A stretch of 64,000 bases of DNA from Bacteroidales bacterium (GTDB lineage: Bacteria; Bacteroidota; Bacteroidia; Bacteroidales; UBA932): positions 98,487 through 162,486 of the forward strand of contig JAKSJN010000006.1 in the NCBI GenBank assembly GCA_024402135.1, written 5' to 3'. Every line of letters starts with the position of its first letter. The first letter of the stretch is position 1. Both the position numbers and the translations under genes were made by a program. Shown here one piece after another: positions 9,608 to 17,865 of the stretch. The notes below the pieces were generated by a model, which did no database searches, had not been told where the DNA came from, and was given only the letters and a program-made list of their open reading frames with translations.

Positions 9608-9644
9608 GGGCGCAAATCCCGAATTTTGTTGTAATTTCGCGCCC
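9608..9644. repeat. Inverted repeat overlapping the promoter of the porin-pot operon
   Basis: GGGCGC (9608-9613) pairs perfectly with GCGCCC (9639-9644), and the adjacent AAAT/ATTT extends the stem with a one-base bulge. The right arm overlaps a -7-like TAATTTCG at 9632-9639. It could be an operator, or a hairpin ending nitroreductase transcription; there is no T-tract. Confidence 0.35.
9632..9639 (+). promoter_or_regulatory. Possible -7 box TAATTTCG ahead of the porin-potABCD operon
   Basis: One mismatch to TAnnTTTG, 37 bases before the ATG at 9677. It is the best candidate in this gap. Confidence 0.3.
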
Positions 9645-9676
9645 ATTATTCACCAAACCAAATTTTATGGTACGAA

Positions 9677-10735
9677 ATGAAGAAATTTGCAGTTTTGTTT
9701 GCAGCTTTGCTGCAGAGCTTCCTTGCGTACTCGCAAGAGGCTGAGTCCGATAACGGACAGTTTTTAGTCATTCCACGCGTTGACGTCAACGGTTTCTATT
9801 ATCCATCTACTGACGGCGGCGATGAGAATGGTGTTGATTTGGGTGATTCTTCCTTCTACACTCTTCTTGAAGGAAGTTTCGGCGAAAGCGATTTCTCTTA
9901 TTCAATTGCCAATCACTGGCTCTCAAGCGATCCCATGTCGCTGTACAACAACACACTCCGCTCAGATGATCTGAACTGGGTGGACTGGGCGTATGTCAAC
10001 TGGGCTCCGGGAGCATTCGATTTCACGATCGGCAAGAATATGATCGCGATCGGTACCTTCGAGGAAGACGAGTATGATTTCAACTCGTATTCACCACTCA
10101 GTTCCATGCTTTGGAACTCTCTCCAGGCTTATCAGTGGGGCGCTTCTGTCGGCTGGACCTCTCCAGATGAGGGCAGTTACATCGAGGCGAACGTAGCCGC
10201 TTCTCCATACGGTGAAAGACCGTTCCAGAGCGGACTCTACGCCTATTCTGCCAGGTACACCGGAGAGTATGGTTTCTACAAGGGTATCTGGTCCGCACAT
10301 ATGTTCGATATGGGCGGGGAGTATCAGAAACTGTTCACCGCTGGCAACCAGTTCTATCTGAGCGATAACTGGACTGCTACTCTCGATGGTTATGCAATGC
10401 TTACTCCTGCGACCTGCTACGATGGTGGTGCAGTGCATGTTCTTAACTGGGGCCTTGTCCCATCTATTGCATTTGACAATGGTGGCAAGCTCTCTGTTGC
10501 ATGTAAACTCATCATGGAGGACAAAAAACAGAGCGAAGGTCTCATGCTTTTTGAACACCCTACATTCGAATACGAGGACAACCTCGCACTCGGCGCTGTA
10601 GTGAACTGGTATCCGCTCAGTGACAGCCGCAATCTCCGTATCCATGGTCTTGCCGGCATGAGCGGCAACGATGGCTTCTTCGCAGGCATCGGTGCAACAT
10701 ATTTCCTCAATCTGAAACCACTTTTCCGTAGATAG
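9677..10735 (+). CDS. Outer-membrane beta-barrel protein leading the pot operon
   Basis: 352 residues with a signal peptide (MKKFAVLFAALLQSFLAYSQ). The mature chain is rich in Trp, Tyr and Gly in alternating strands (for example WVDWAYVNWAPGAFDFTIGKN, LALGAVVNWYPLSDSRNLRIHG) and ends with a strand, YFLNLKPLFRR, which suggests a porin-like barrel. No named family recognised with certainty. The stop is followed by potA after only 3 bases, so it is almost certainly co-transcribed with the polyamine transporter and may be its outer-membrane entry channel; that role is inferred from context only. Confidence 0.7.
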   Translation: MKKFAVLFAALLQSFLAYSQEAESDNGQFLVIPRVDVNGFYYPSTDGGDENGVDLGDSSFYTLLEGSFGESDFSYSIANHWLSSDPMSLYNNTLRSDDLNWVDWAYVNWAPGAFDFTIGKNMIAIGTFEEDEYDFNSYSPLSSMLWNSLQAYQWGASVGWTSPDEGSYIEANVAASPYGERPFQSGLYAYSARYTGEYGFYKGIWSAHMFDMGGEYQKLFTAGNQFYLSDNWTATLDGYAMLTPATCYDGGAVHVLNWGLVPSIAFDNGGKLSVACKLIMEDKKQSEGLMLFEHPTFEYEDNLALGAVVNWYPLSDSRNLRIHGLAGMSGNDGFFAGIGATYFLNLKPLFRR

Positions 10736-10738
10736 CTG

Positions 10739-12121
10739 ATGAACAGAGATGACATCATCATCAACATCGAGCACGTTTCCAAGTCATTCGGTGACAAGAA
10801 GGTGCTCGATGATATCAACCTTTATGTAAAGAAAGGAGAATTCATTACCTTCCTTGGCCCTTCAGGATGCGGCAAGACAACGCTTCTTCGTCTCATCGCG
10901 GGCTTCCTTGATGCTGATTCGGGCACAATCACCATGGAAGGAAAGGACATTGACGGAATTCCTCCATATATGCGTCCGCTGAACACGGTTTTCCAGCGTT
11001 ACGCACTGTTCCCTCATCTTGACGTTTACGACAACATCGCATTCGGTCTCAAGCTCAACAATGTCCCTGAGGACGAGATAGAGGCAAGAGTGATGAAGGT
11101 TCTGAAGCTTGTGTCGATGAACGACTACGAGGACAGGGATGTGAACTCCCTCTCAGGTGGCCAGCAGCAGCGTATCGCCATTGCGCGTGCGATTGTCAAC
11201 AGGCCTAAGGTGCTCCTCCTTGATGAGCCTCTTGCCGCACTCGACCTCAAGATGCGCAAGGATATGCAGATCGAGCTCAAGGAAATGCACAAGAAGCTCG
11301 GCATTACCTTCATCTATGTCACCCACGACCAGGAGGAGGCACTCACCCTCAGCGACACCATCGTCGTTCTCAATGAGGGCCGCATACAGCAGATAGGTAC
11401 TCCTACTGATATCTACAACGAGCCTCAGAATGAGTTCGTGGCAGATTTCATCGGTGAGAGTAACATTCTCAACGGCACAATGATCGCAGACAAGAAGGTT
11501 TCCTTCATCGGCCATGAGTTCGAGTGTGTCGACGAAGGTTTCGGCGAGAATGTTCCTGTCGACGTCGTCGTACGTCCGGAGGATATCTACATCATGAACC
11601 AGCTCAAGGGTGCGCAGTTCAGTGGAGAGGTAAAGTCATGCATCTTCAAGGGTGTCCACTATGAGATGACAGTGGAGACCGACAACGGCTTTGAACTCAT
11701 GATTCAGGACTACAATGCTTTCGAGGTCGGCAGTACCGTGGGCATGTTTGTAAAGCCTGTCGACATCCAGGTCATGAAGAAGGCCTGCACCGCGAATGTA
11801 TTCAAGGGTGTGATGACTTCTTTGAACACCGTAGAGATTCTTGGCTGCGAATACGAGTGTCCGGAGACTCCTGGCATTTCAAAGGATGACGAGGTCAATG
11901 TAGAGGTTGATTTCGACAAGGTTGACCTTCTTGACAACAAGGACGATGCTCCTCAATTCGGAAACGTAAGCTTCATCCTGTACAAGGGAGACCGCTACCA
12001 CCTTACTATCGTAACACCAGAAGGTTATCACGTGCTCGCCGATACCCATGACGTATGGGACAAGAATGACATCGTCGGCATAAAGATCCTTCCTCAGGAC
12101 ATGAAAATCACCAAGGCCTAA
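10739..12121 (+). CDS. potA: Spermidine/putrescine ABC transporter ATPase PotA, with duplicated C-terminal unit
   Basis: 460 residues, whereas E. coli PotA has about 378. The nucleotide-binding domain has Walker A GPSGCGKT (40-47), the PotA-like Q-loop [11 protein letters not shown], signature LSGGQQQR (138-145), Walker B VLLLDEP (158-164) and the switch His in YVTHDQEE. The remainder consists of two tandem units of 109 residues (241-349 and 352-460). They share a pattern of KGxxYxxT, a central acidic segment and a P-x-D-I/M ending, so the TOBE-type regulatory region is duplicated. It powers import of polyamines with PotB and PotC. The last base of its stop is the first base of potB. Confidence 0.93.
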   Translation: MNRDDIIINIEHVSKSFGDKKVLDDINLYVKKGEFITFLGPSGCGKTTLLRLIAGFLDADSGTITMEGKDIDGIPPYMRPLNTVFQRYALFPHLDVYDNIAFGLKLNNVPEDEIEARVMKVLKLVSMNDYEDRDVNSLSGGQQQRIAIARAIVNRPKVLLLDEPLAALDLKMRKDMQIELKEMHKKLGITFIYVTHDQEEALTLSDTIVVLNEGRIQQIGTPTDIYNEPQNEFVADFIGESNILNGTMIADKKVSFIGHEFECVDEGFGENVPVDVVVRPEDIYIMNQLKGAQFSGEVKSCIFKGVHYEMTVETDNGFELMIQDYNAFEVGSTVGMFVKPVDIQVMKKACTANVFKGVMTSLNTVEILGCEYECPETPGISKDDEVNVEVDFDKVDLLDNKDDAPQFGNVSFILYKGDRYHLTIVTPEGYHVLADTHDVWDKNDIVGIKILPQDMKITKA

Positions 12122-12891
12122 TGAAAAGATCCAGCTGGGCTATCCCATATTCGATATTCCTCATGCTGTTCGTGGTTCTGCCGCTTGTTCTTGTGGCAGT
12201 GTATGCGTTCTCTGATGGTCACGGTGGCGTGACAATCTCGAACCTTACCACGTTCTTTACCGATCCAAAGATCATCGGTTCGTTCCTTGTGTCCCTGGAA
12301 GTGGCTCTGGAAAATACCCTGATCTGCATACTGATCGGATATCCGGTCGCGTACATACTTGCCGACAAGAAGTATAACAAGTCTGCAACAACGGCTATGC
12401 TCTTCATTGCGCCTATGGCCATCAACGCCCTTATGAGGACGATGGCTACCGCGGAGATATTCAACATGGCCGGTATCCCTCTCGGAAAGGGAACCCTCAT
12501 CTTCGGTATGGTCTATGACTATCTGCCGTTCATGATCTTCCCGATCTACAACGTACTCGACAAGATGGACAAGTCCTACGTAGAGGCTGCGCAGGATCTC
12601 GGAGCGTCTCCGATGACGGCATTCCGCAAGGTGACCCTTCCGCTCTCACTCCCAGGAGTACTCAGCGGAGCAATGATGGTTTTCATGCCGACAGTATCAA
12701 CCTTCGCGGTATCAGAGATCCTTACGAACAACCGTATCATGCTCTTCGGTTCAGTCATCAATGAACAGTTCAACAATCTGATGTGGAACCAGGGAGCGGC
12801 TCTGTCGTTCGTCATGCTGATCATCATCGGTATAACCATGTTCGTCGGCAACGACAGCAAAGAAGAAGATGCAGGAGGGCTCGTACTATGA
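12121..12891 (+). CDS. potB: Spermidine/putrescine ABC transporter permease PotB
   Basis: 256 residues with six predicted membrane helices. The EAA loop that docks on the ATPase is visible as YVEAAQDLGASPMTAFRKVTLPLSLPG. The N-terminus FLMLFVVLPLVLVAVYAF is typical of PotB. One-base overlap with potA and an ATGA overlap with potC show translational coupling. Confidence 0.93.
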   Translation: MKRSSWAIPYSIFLMLFVVLPLVLVAVYAFSDGHGGVTISNLTTFFTDPKIIGSFLVSLEVALENTLICILIGYPVAYILADKKYNKSATTAMLFIAPMAINALMRTMATAEIFNMAGIPLGKGTLIFGMVYDYLPFMIFPIYNVLDKMDKSYVEAAQDLGASPMTAFRKVTLPLSLPGVLSGAMMVFMPTVSTFAVSEILTNNRIMLFGSVINEQFNNLMWNQGAALSFVMLIIIGITMFVGNDSKEEDAGGLVL

Positions 12892-13688
12892 TGAAGAAGA
12901 TATTTGCCCGCGCATATCTTGCATTTGTCCTGTTCCTGCTGTATGCGCCGATCATGTTCATTGCCGTATTCTCCTTTACCAAGGCGAAGTCTCTCGGTAA
13001 CTGGACAGGATTCACTACCGATCTGTACAAGTCCTTGTTCTCAGGTGCAAGTGCCGAGTCCCAGAACATCCTTTCGGCTCTTGGAACTACTCTTCTGATC
13101 GCACTCGTGGCATCCGTGATAGCTACATTCCTTGGAACTCTCGCGGCAATCGGCATCTATTACATGAGAGGAAAGAAGAAGGCAGCGCTGCAGTTCCTGA
13201 ACAACATACCTATGCTGAACCCGGATATCATCACCGGTGTGTCGCTGTTCCTGCTCTTTGTGTTCCTTCATATCAGCCAGGGCCTTGTGACCGTGATTCT
13301 CGCGCATGTTACGTTCTGTACTCCATATGTCGTGCTGAATGTCATGCCGAAGCTCACCCAGATGAACCCGAACATCTACGAGGCTGCTCTTGACCTTGGT
13401 GCAACGCCGCGCCAGGCACTGAGCAAGGTGCTCGTTCCTCAGCTTCTTCCTGGAATGTTCTCGGGATTTGTCCTTTCGTTCGTAATGAGTCTCGACGATT
13501 TCGCCGTGACTTTCTTCACCCGCGGCTCCGGTGGACTCGAAACCCTGTCGACCTTCATTTATGCCGATGCGCGCAAGGGAGGCCTTACTCCTGAACTCAA
13601 ACCTTTGATGACTATCATCTTCCTTGTGATCCTGATTGTCCTCATCATCATGAATATCCGATCATCAAACAAAAACAAACATCTTTAA
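12888..13688 (+). CDS. potC: Spermidine/putrescine ABC transporter permease PotC
   Basis: 266 residues from the ATG at 12888, which overlaps the potB stop as ATGA; starting three bases later at the second Met is equally possible. Six membrane helices, with the EAA loop IYEAALDLGATPRQALSKVLVPQLLPG and the PotC-like phrase SLDDFAVTFF. It pairs with PotB in the inner membrane. Confidence 0.93.
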   Translation: MMKKIFARAYLAFVLFLLYAPIMFIAVFSFTKAKSLGNWTGFTTDLYKSLFSGASAESQNILSALGTTLLIALVASVIATFLGTLAAIGIYYMRGKKKAALQFLNNIPMLNPDIITGVSLFLLFVFLHISQGLVTVILAHVTFCTPYVVLNVMPKLTQMNPNIYEAALDLGATPRQALSKVLVPQLLPGMFSGFVLSFVMSLDDFAVTFFTRGSGGLETLSTFIYADARKGGLTPELKPLMTIIFLVILIVLIIMNIRSSNKNKHL

Positions 13689-13696
13689 TCCTGAAA

Positions 13697-15007
13697 ATGA
13701 ACAAGATTTTCAAGTCTGTCGCTGTGGCTGCAGCTATCATTTCAGCCGTGTCGCTTTCTGCCAAGGACAGAAAGGACATCCTCAAGGTCTATAACTGGTC
13801 TGATTACATCGCTGAAGGTGTGATCGATGATTTCGAAGCTTGGTACAAGGAGCAGACCGGTAATGATATCGAGGTTATCTACATGACTTTCGATGTCAAC
13901 GAGTCTATGCTCTCAAAGATCGAAAAGGGCCATGAGGACTACGATGTTGTATGTCCATCGGACTACATCATCGAGAGAATGCTGAATAACGGACTTCTCC
14001 TTCCGCTCGACTTCGATGCACTCGAGAAGACTGGAACAGAGAACTATATCGTAAAGAATACCTCTCCGTACATCAGGAACATGTTCTCTCAGATCAATCC
14101 GAAGATCGATGCCAACAAGTACTCTGTGGCATTCATGTGGGGAACTACCGGTATCATCTACAACCCTGAGTTCGTAAGCAAGGAGGACGCGTCAACCTGG
14201 AACGTCATCAGAAATCCAAAGTATTTCGGAAAGATCCTTCTCAAGGATGCACCAAGGGACGTTTACGCTCCGGTGCTCATCTACCTCAAGCAGGATGAAC
14301 TCAAGTCTGGAAAGGTGACCCTTCAGGAACTCATGTCTGACTCTTCTGACGAGTCGCTTGCGGCCGTTGAGGCAATGCTTATGGAGGCAAAGCCAGGTGT
14401 ATGCGGCTTCGAGGCTGACCTTGGCAAGGAGCAGATGACCAAGAACCGTGCATGGGTCTCACTCAACTGGAGCGGCGACGCTGTATGGGCAATCGAGGAG
14501 GCTGCTGCAGTCGGTGTAACTCTTGACTACATTGTCCCTGAGGAAGGCTCTACCGTATGGTTTGATGGCTGGGTGATTCCAAAGTATGCGAAGAACACCG
14601 AGGCTGCCACCTATTTCATCAACTTCATGTGCCGTCCGGACATCGCTATCAGGAACATGGAAGAGACCGGCTATATTGCCGCAAATGGCGCGTGGGAGGT
14701 ACTTGAATCCCAGATCGACGAGTCTCTTGATCCGGTTGACCTTTCATACTTCTTCGGCGAGGAGGCAGACAGCGTGCGCGTTGATCCTATCCTTTATCCT
14801 GACAGAGCAGTCATCGAGCGCTGTGCTCTTGAACATGACTGGGGCGAGGACACCGAAAAGCTTCTCGACATGTGGCAGAACGTAAAGGGCAGCAAGGCAG
14901 GTGCCGTTACATACATCATCCTTGGTGTCGCAGTCCTCGCAATTGCCGGCGCTGCGTTCGCAAGCAAGAAAAAGAAGAGCAGCAGACACTCAAAAAAGCG
15001 TAGATAG
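13697..15007 (+). CDS. potD: Polyamine-binding protein PotD with a C-terminal membrane anchor
   Basis: 436 residues. An N-terminal signal peptide (MNKIFKSVAVAAAIISAVSLSA) has no lipobox cysteine. The body matches family I/PotD substrate-binding proteins (LKVYNWSDYIAEGVIDDFE, YDVVCPSDYIIERM, MWGTTGIIYNP, WSGDAVWAIEEA, WFDGWVIPK). The last 36 residues (401-436) form a hydrophobic helix, VTYIILGVAVLAIAGAAFA, followed by a strongly basic tail, so the protein is probably tethered to the inner membrane by its C-terminus instead of being free or a lipoprotein. Its last 18 bases overlap the convergent BaiN-like gene. Confidence 0.92.
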   Translation: MNKIFKSVAVAAAIISAVSLSAKDRKDILKVYNWSDYIAEGVIDDFEAWYKEQTGNDIEVIYMTFDVNESMLSKIEKGHEDYDVVCPSDYIIERMLNNGLLLPLDFDALEKTGTENYIVKNTSPYIRNMFSQINPKIDANKYSVAFMWGTTGIIYNPEFVSKEDASTWNVIRNPKYFGKILLKDAPRDVYAPVLIYLKQDELKSGKVTLQELMSDSSDESLAAVEAMLMEAKPGVCGFEADLGKEQMTKNRAWVSLNWSGDAVWAIEEAAAVGVTLDYIVPEEGSTVWFDGWVIPKYAKNTEAATYFINFMCRPDIAIRNMEETGYIAANGAWEVLESQIDESLDPVDLSYFFGEEADSVRVDPILYPDRAVIERCALEHDWGEDTEKLLDMWQNVKGSKAGAVTYIILGVAVLAIAGAAFASKKKKSSRHSKKRR

Positions 15008-16240
15008 GATAGATTCCGCTACAATATAGCCCATCGACCAGGCGGCCTGAAGATTGAATCCGCCGGTGATGGCATCGACATCAAGCACCTCGCCTGCGAA
15101 ATAAAGGCCGGGGTGCTTCTTGCTTTCCAGAGTGTTGAGCGATATTCCGGACAATGCAACTCCTCCGCAGGTCACGAACTCTTCACGGAACCTGCTCTTT
15201 CCATCCATTCTGAACCCGCTGTTCATAAGGGTCTCCACCAGCCGGTTGATGCCCTTCTTGCCAACCTCTGCGCATCTTATGTCTCCGCGCAGTCCACTGC
15301 GATCCAGCAGATATCCCCAAAGTCTTGATGGCAGTTCTGCCGGATGGACGCCTGAAAGCATCTTCTGGGGTGAATCTCCAAGCAGCTTCGAGAGCATGCC
15401 GCGGATATCCTGGTCATTCTTGCCAGGCATCCAGTTGACGCTTATTTCAGCTCTGTAGCTGTGTTCTGCAAGAATCCTGGCTCCATATGAAGAAAGTTTG
15501 AGAGCGGCAGGTCCACTGAGTCCCCAGTGAGTGATCAGCAGAGGCCCCTCTCCGCACAGTTTTGTTCCACACAGGCTGACTGCCGCATTCTCGACGACTG
15601 TGCCCATCAGAGCGCGCAGATCTTTGTCAGGCACATTGAATGTGAATAGGGAAGGGACTGGGTCAACCATCTCCAAACCGAGAGGGGAGAGGAATGACAA
15701 ACCTTCACTGCGAGGGCTTCCGCCTGTGGTCACGATCACATAATCGGCAGTGAAAGGGCTTCTCTGTACGCCTGACGGCGATTTAGTGAATGATATGCTG
15801 TATCCGCCATCGGACTGCGCCTCTATAGACTCGACCCTTGCGCCGTAGTTGATGTTTACTCCGGCCTGACGCATGCCGCGGACCAGGGTGCCGACGATGT
15901 CCATTGCATCCTGTGACTGAGGGAATACGCATTGGTCGTCCTGAAGGACCAGGGGAACGCCTTCGTTCTCGAACCACTCCCAGGTATCATTCTGGCTCCA
16001 TGCCTTGAGTGCTCGCGACATCAGTCTTTCGCCGCGTGGATAGACCTTGCCAAGACTGCGTGCGGCAGCGAAGGAATTGGTAAGATTGCAACGGCCTCCG
16101 CCTGTGATGGCGACCTTGGCCAGGACTTTGGGACCGGCTTCGAATACGTGGATCTCCAGTTCCGGGGCTTTCCTGCCCAGGTTTACGGCACAGAAGCAGC
16201 CTGCTGCTCCAGCACCGATGATGGCTACTCTCTTCCCCAT
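14990..16240 (-). CDS. BaiN/HI0933-family NAD(P)/FAD-dependent oxidoreductase
   Basis: 416 residues. An FAD-binding Rossmann motif GAGAAG lies at residues 9-14, followed by KVAITGGGRCNLTN, the fingerprint of the HI0933/BaiN family, and a C-terminal FAD motif GLYFAGEVLDVDAITGGFNLQAAWSMG. Members reduce diverse substrates (BaiN acts in bile-acid dehydroxylation in clostridia) but most are of unknown role, so no substrate is assigned. It overlaps the upstream Lrp-family gene by 16 bases on the same strand, which suggests co-transcription. Confidence 0.88.
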   Translation of the reverse strand: MGKRVAIIGAGAAGCFCAVNLGRKAPELEIHVFEAGPKVLAKVAITGGGRCNLTNSFAAARSLGKVYPRGERLMSRALKAWSQNDTWEWFENEGVPLVLQDDQCVFPQSQDAMDIVGTLVRGMRQAGVNINYGARVESIEAQSDGGYSISFTKSPSGVQRSPFTADYVIVTTGGSPRSEGLSFLSPLGLEMVDPVPSLFTFNVPDKDLRALMGTVVENAAVSLCGTKLCGEGPLLITHWGLSGPAALKLSSYGARILAEHSYRAEISVNWMPGKNDQDIRGMLSKLLGDSPQKMLSGVHPAELPSRLWGYLLDRSGLRGDIRCAEVGKKGINRLVETLMNSGFRMDGKSRFREEFVTCGGVALSGISLNTLESKKHPGLYFAGEVLDVDAITGGFNLQAAWSMGYIVAESILSTLF

Positions 16241-16707
16241 ATCGGTACGCTGTCGCTTTTTTTTACTTCTCCTATGACGAATATGCTATGAAGCGATCCC
16301 ACGCAGTCCAGAACTCCGAGGCTGTCCATGACTATGCTGCGGTAATGCTGCATGTCGCGGACGTACAGCTTCATGAGATAATCGTAGTCTCCCGACGTAT
16401 TGTAACACTCCACGACTTCGTCGACCTTCATGACTTCGTCCATGAATTCACGCATATGTTCCTTGCTGTGCTTCTTCAGGCTGACATTGCACAGTACAAT
16501 AATGCCGTTTCCGACCTTTTCTGCGTCGACTACGGCTACGTATCTTCTTATGTAACCATCTCTTTCCAAGCGCTTTACGCGCTCGAAGGTAGGGGAGGGA
16601 GAGAGGTTGGCCTCGGATGCCAGCTCCTTTATCGTGAGTTTGGCGTTCCGTTGCAGCGCCCGCAGAATCAAAATATCTGCGCTATCAAGACTTTCTTCAA
16701 AATTCAT
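16225..16707 (-). CDS. Lrp/AsnC family transcriptional regulator
   Basis: 160 residues. N-terminal winged helix-turn-helix (LDSADILILRALQRNAKLTIKELASEANLSPSPTFERVKRLERDGYIRRY) followed by the RAM/AsnC ligand-binding domain (about 70-150). Such proteins sense amino acids and act as octamers. Divergent from metX-thrA-asd, it is a plausible local regulator of aspartate-family biosynthesis; that target is inferred from position. Confidence 0.9.
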   Translation of the reverse strand: MNFEESLDSADILILRALQRNAKLTIKELASEANLSPSPTFERVKRLERDGYIRRYVAVVDAEKVGNGIIVLCNVSLKKHSKEHMREFMDEVMKVDEVVECYNTSGDYDYLMKLYVRDMQHYRSIVMDSLGVLDCVGSLHSIFVIGEVKKSDSVPIWGRE

Positions 16708-16761
16708 TCTTGGAAAATCGTTTTACAAAGAATATTATTTTAGAAAATGCGTGTTTTGTCG

Positions 16762-16794
16762 CAAATTTAGAATAATTTACCGAATCGCTCCAAA
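16762..16794 (-). promoter_or_regulatory. Putative promoter of the Lrp-family gene
   Basis: Minus strand: -33 TTTG at 16794-16791, 21-base spacer, -7 box TAAATTTG at 16769-16762, then a leader of about 50 bases to the ATG at 16707. The -33 element forms half of the palindrome CAAATATTTG (16791-16800) shared with the divergent metX promoter. Confidence 0.5.
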
Positions 16795-16796
16795 TA

Positions 16797-16828
16797 TTTG
16801 CTTAATAATGTCAATCGTGCCATCTTTG
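16797..16828 (+). promoter_or_regulatory. Putative promoter of metX-thrA
   Basis: TTTG at 16797-16800, a 20-base spacer, then CATCTTTG at 16821-16828 (one mismatch to TAnnTTTG), 17 bases before the metX ATG. Confidence 0.45.
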
Positions 16829-16845
16829 CAATCCGATTTATTACC

Positions 16846-17865
16846 ATGAAATATAGCGAATATACATACGAAAAGGCTTTTCAGTTCGAGGATGGTACAT
16901 TGTTCCGCGGACTCAAGATAGCCTATCATACATCTGAGCGTGAGTATCGTCCCGGTGACAAGGTCATCTGGGTCTGCCATGCCCTAACTGCCAATTCAAA
17001 TCCTGAGGAATGGTGGCCGCAGCTCGTCGGTCCAGGAAAGCTCATCGATACCGAAAAGTACTTCGTTGTCTGCTCGAATATGATCGGCTCTCCGTACGGA
17101 TCGAGCGGTCCTGCAAACATCCATGAGGACGGTAAACCATATTTCTTCCGCTTTCCGGCTGTTACCGTCAGAGACATCGTCAATTCGATGATACTCCTGC
17201 GCAAGCATCTGGGGATCGAAAAGATAGATTTCCTGCTTGGCAGCTCTATCGGTGGTTTCCAGGCCATGGAATGGGCGGTAATGGAACCTGACGCAATCGC
17301 AAATGCATCGTTCATTGCCTGCAGTCCACGTGCAACAGCATGGGTGACTGCATATAACGAGTCCCAGAGAATGGCTCTCGAGGCTGATCCATCCTTCCGC
17401 GCATGCGAGAGTCTGGACGGTGGCAAGGCTGGTCTTAGATGTGCACGCTCAATCGCGCTTATCAGCTACCGAAGCTATGAAGGATACAATGCCACCCAGT
17501 CCGAGCCGTCCGATGATACCATCTTCGCGGACCGTGCCGGCTCATATCAGCGTTATCAGGGCAAGAAGCTTGCTGACCGTTTCGATGCCTACTCATACTG
17601 GTACCTCAGCCGCTCCGTCGACAGCCAGAACCTTGGACGTGGCAGGGGGGGGCTTGAAAAGGCACTCTCAAGCATCAAGGTAAAGCCGACCATCATAGCA
17701 ATAGATACCGACAGGCTCTTCCCCCCACAGGAAATGGCTGCAGCGGCAAGCATGATCCCAGGGTCTGATTTTCATGTGATCAGCTCTGATTTCGGCCACG
17801 ATGGCTTTCTCCTTGAATACGAACAGATAACAAATATTTTGAAAGAGATCTTATGCAGGTTTTAA
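16846..17865 (+). CDS. metX: Homoserine O-acetyltransferase MetX
   Basis: 339 residues from the ATG at 16846; an upstream TTG in frame is rejected because it lies on the promoter. Alpha/beta-hydrolase fold with HALTANS, nucleophile Ser134 in GSSIGG, and probable triad partners Asp289 (DTDRLFPP) and His318 (GHDGFLLE), in the order expected for MetX. It transfers acetyl from acetyl-CoA to homoserine, making O-acetylhomoserine for methionine synthesis. The gene ends 13 bases inside thrA, so translation is coupled to the enzyme that supplies homoserine. The matching sulfhydrylase metY is at 51100. Family members that use succinyl-CoA exist, so acyl specificity is less certain. Confidence 0.9.
   Translation: MKYSEYTYEKAFQFEDGTLFRGLKIAYHTSEREYRPGDKVIWVCHALTANSNPEEWWPQLVGPGKLIDTEKYFVVCSNMIGSPYGSSGPANIHEDGKPYFFRFPAVTVRDIVNSMILLRKHLGIEKIDFLLGSSIGGFQAMEWAVMEPDAIANASFIACSPRATAWVTAYNESQRMALEADPSFRACESLDGGKAGLRCARSIALISYRSYEGYNATQSEPSDDTIFADRAGSYQRYQGKKLADRFDAYSYWYLSRSVDSQNLGRGRGGLEKALSSIKVKPTIIAIDTDRLFPPQEMAAAASMIPGSDFHVISSDFGHDGFLLEYEQITNILKEILCRF

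Noticed and set aside
10091-10774. 227-codon minus-strand frame opposite the outer-membrane protein
   Set aside because: It is antisense to a gene with signal peptide and operon position, and its product has no recognisable domain.
13697-13762. PotD as a lipoprotein
   Set aside because: No cysteine follows the signal peptide; the anchor is at the C-terminus instead.
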